DNA of 64,000 nucleotides, taken from assembly GCA_026929865.2 (NCBI GenBank), contig CM049395.1, forward strand, positions 17,751,001 through 17,815,000, written 5' to 3'. This document shows positions 63,399-64,000 of this stretch, piece after piece. The DNA comes from Hyperoplus lanceolatus. Lineage: Eukaryota > Chordata > Actinopteri > Uranoscopiformes > Ammodytidae. Position numbers and translations under genes: made by a program. The first letter of the stretch is position 1. Each line of letters begins with the position of its first letter. The notes beneath the pieces are model-generated. The model was not told the DNA's origin. It was given only the letters and a program-made list of their open reading frames with translations, and searched no databases.

Positions 63399-64000
63399 CA
63401 TGTGCCCCTTAAAAAGCATAGACTAAAAAATAGATCAAACCCCTGGTTTACAAGTGAACTGTCTGATTTATTTTCCGAAAGAAATAAAGCATGGTCTGTA
63501 GCTAGACGCTCTGGAGATAATACCAATTGGACAATTTTTAGACAACTTAGGAATAAGTGCACAGCCATGGTCAGGAAAGCCAAATCCAAATATTACCTTG
63601 AATTAATCTCAAACTGCTACTCTAACCCTGCACTATTTTGGAAAGCTGTGAACTATAATAAAAACAATTCTAGCACAATTCCCACTCAGATCAAATTAAA
63701 TGGTCACACTCTCAATGATCAAAAAGAGATTGGCTTAGCTTTTAATAAACATTTTGTAGCTGCTGGTCAACTCTTTCAGAATGGAGGATATACGCCTTTT
63801 ACCACCAGTAGTAACGTACCGCCTGTCTCTCAAACTCCTATTTTCAGCCTTGATCTTCTTCCCACAAGTGTTGTTGTAGATGCGCTCCCTCGCCATCAAC
63901 CCCAAGAAGTACATGGGAGAGGACAACTTGGATCCGTTTTCAATCAAGCTTTCGACACATATAATATCAAAACAAATTACCCATATTTTTAATCTTTCCA
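63399..64000 (+). pseudogene. LINE ORF2, linker to RT start (piece 2, frameshifted)
   Basis: It continues piece 1 directly (PLKKHRLKNRSNPWFTSEL, then RNKAWSVARRSG, FRQLRNKCTAMVRKAKSKYY and NPALFWKAVN), the conserved linker between endonuclease and reverse transcriptase in L2-type ORF2. Near 63884 an extra C in GCGCTCCCTCGCC shifts the frame: upstream reads VVDAL, while the expected downstream residues (GEDNLDPF, ITHIFNLS) lie in the next frame. The window ends before the catalytic reverse transcriptase motifs. Confidence 0.85.

Larger units (their letters stand above)
56736..64000 (+). mobile_element. L2-type LINE, interrupted, continues past window
   Basis: Its 5' limit is unclear (between about 56740 and 56900). 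ORF1 (57101-58222) and the endonuclease part of ORF2 (58432-59335) are open. A 4.06 kb insertion (59336-63398) follows, and ORF2 resumes at 63399. Removing the insertion and one copy of its CATG duplication restores the frame exactly. A one-base insertion near 63884 shifts the frame at the start of the reverse transcriptase. The LINE therefore inserted first and was later broken. Confidence 0.85.

Overview
The window looks like nuclear DNA of a teleost fish, probably a percomorph (inferred). Its two protein genes are vertebrate in sequence and exon structure. The rest is AT-rich intergenic DNA filled with transposon types typical of fish genomes: hAT, PIF/Harbinger, Tc1, DIRS, an L2-like LINE and tRNA-derived SINEs. 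There is no bacterial-style gene organisation, no CRISPR array and no intact non-coding RNA gene.

Layout. 1-6 kb is plain intergenic DNA with one candidate conserved block. 6-14.2 kb is a mobile-element cluster: a Harbinger-type MITE, a hAT element holding a SINE that holds a second hAT of the same family, an unexplained motif cluster, two adjacent foldback hairpins, and an inverted-repeat element carrying a SINE. 14.2-21.9 kb is mostly non-coding repeat relics. 22.1-28.2 kb holds psma4 (20S proteasome subunit alpha type-4) on the minus strand. All coding exons can be read and add up to 261 codons plus stop; two introns are swollen by DNA transposons. 28.9-37.5 kb holds gfod2 (glucose-fructose oxidoreductase domain containing 2) on the plus strand, head-to-head with psma4. 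It has two coding exons (384 aa), two tiny uORFs and a long 3'UTR, and its intron contains a hAT-like element carrying a piece of 18S rRNA.

39.3-53.3 kb is the most unusual part: a 14 kb inverted-repeat (foldback-like) element. Its termini match over about 280 bp, near-matching 9-bp repeats flank it, and each arm runs into a long array of a 175-bp satellite (about 20 copies on the left, about 27 inverted copies on the right). The centre now holds a broken DIRS retrotransposon, a Tc1 deletion derivative and a SINE tail. The left arm has also received a long-TIR element with a 10-bp duplication and a fragment of a Harbinger transposase gene.

53.3-64 kb contains relic repeats and an L2-type LINE. 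Its ORF1 (esterase type) is open. Its ORF2 is split by a 4 kb LTR-like insertion that itself holds two DNA transposons, after which the LINE reading frame resumes and runs off the window with a frameshift.

psma4 and gfod2 have unrelated jobs (protein degradation; an oxidoreductase-fold protein linked to extracellular matrix) but share a compact divergent promoter region.
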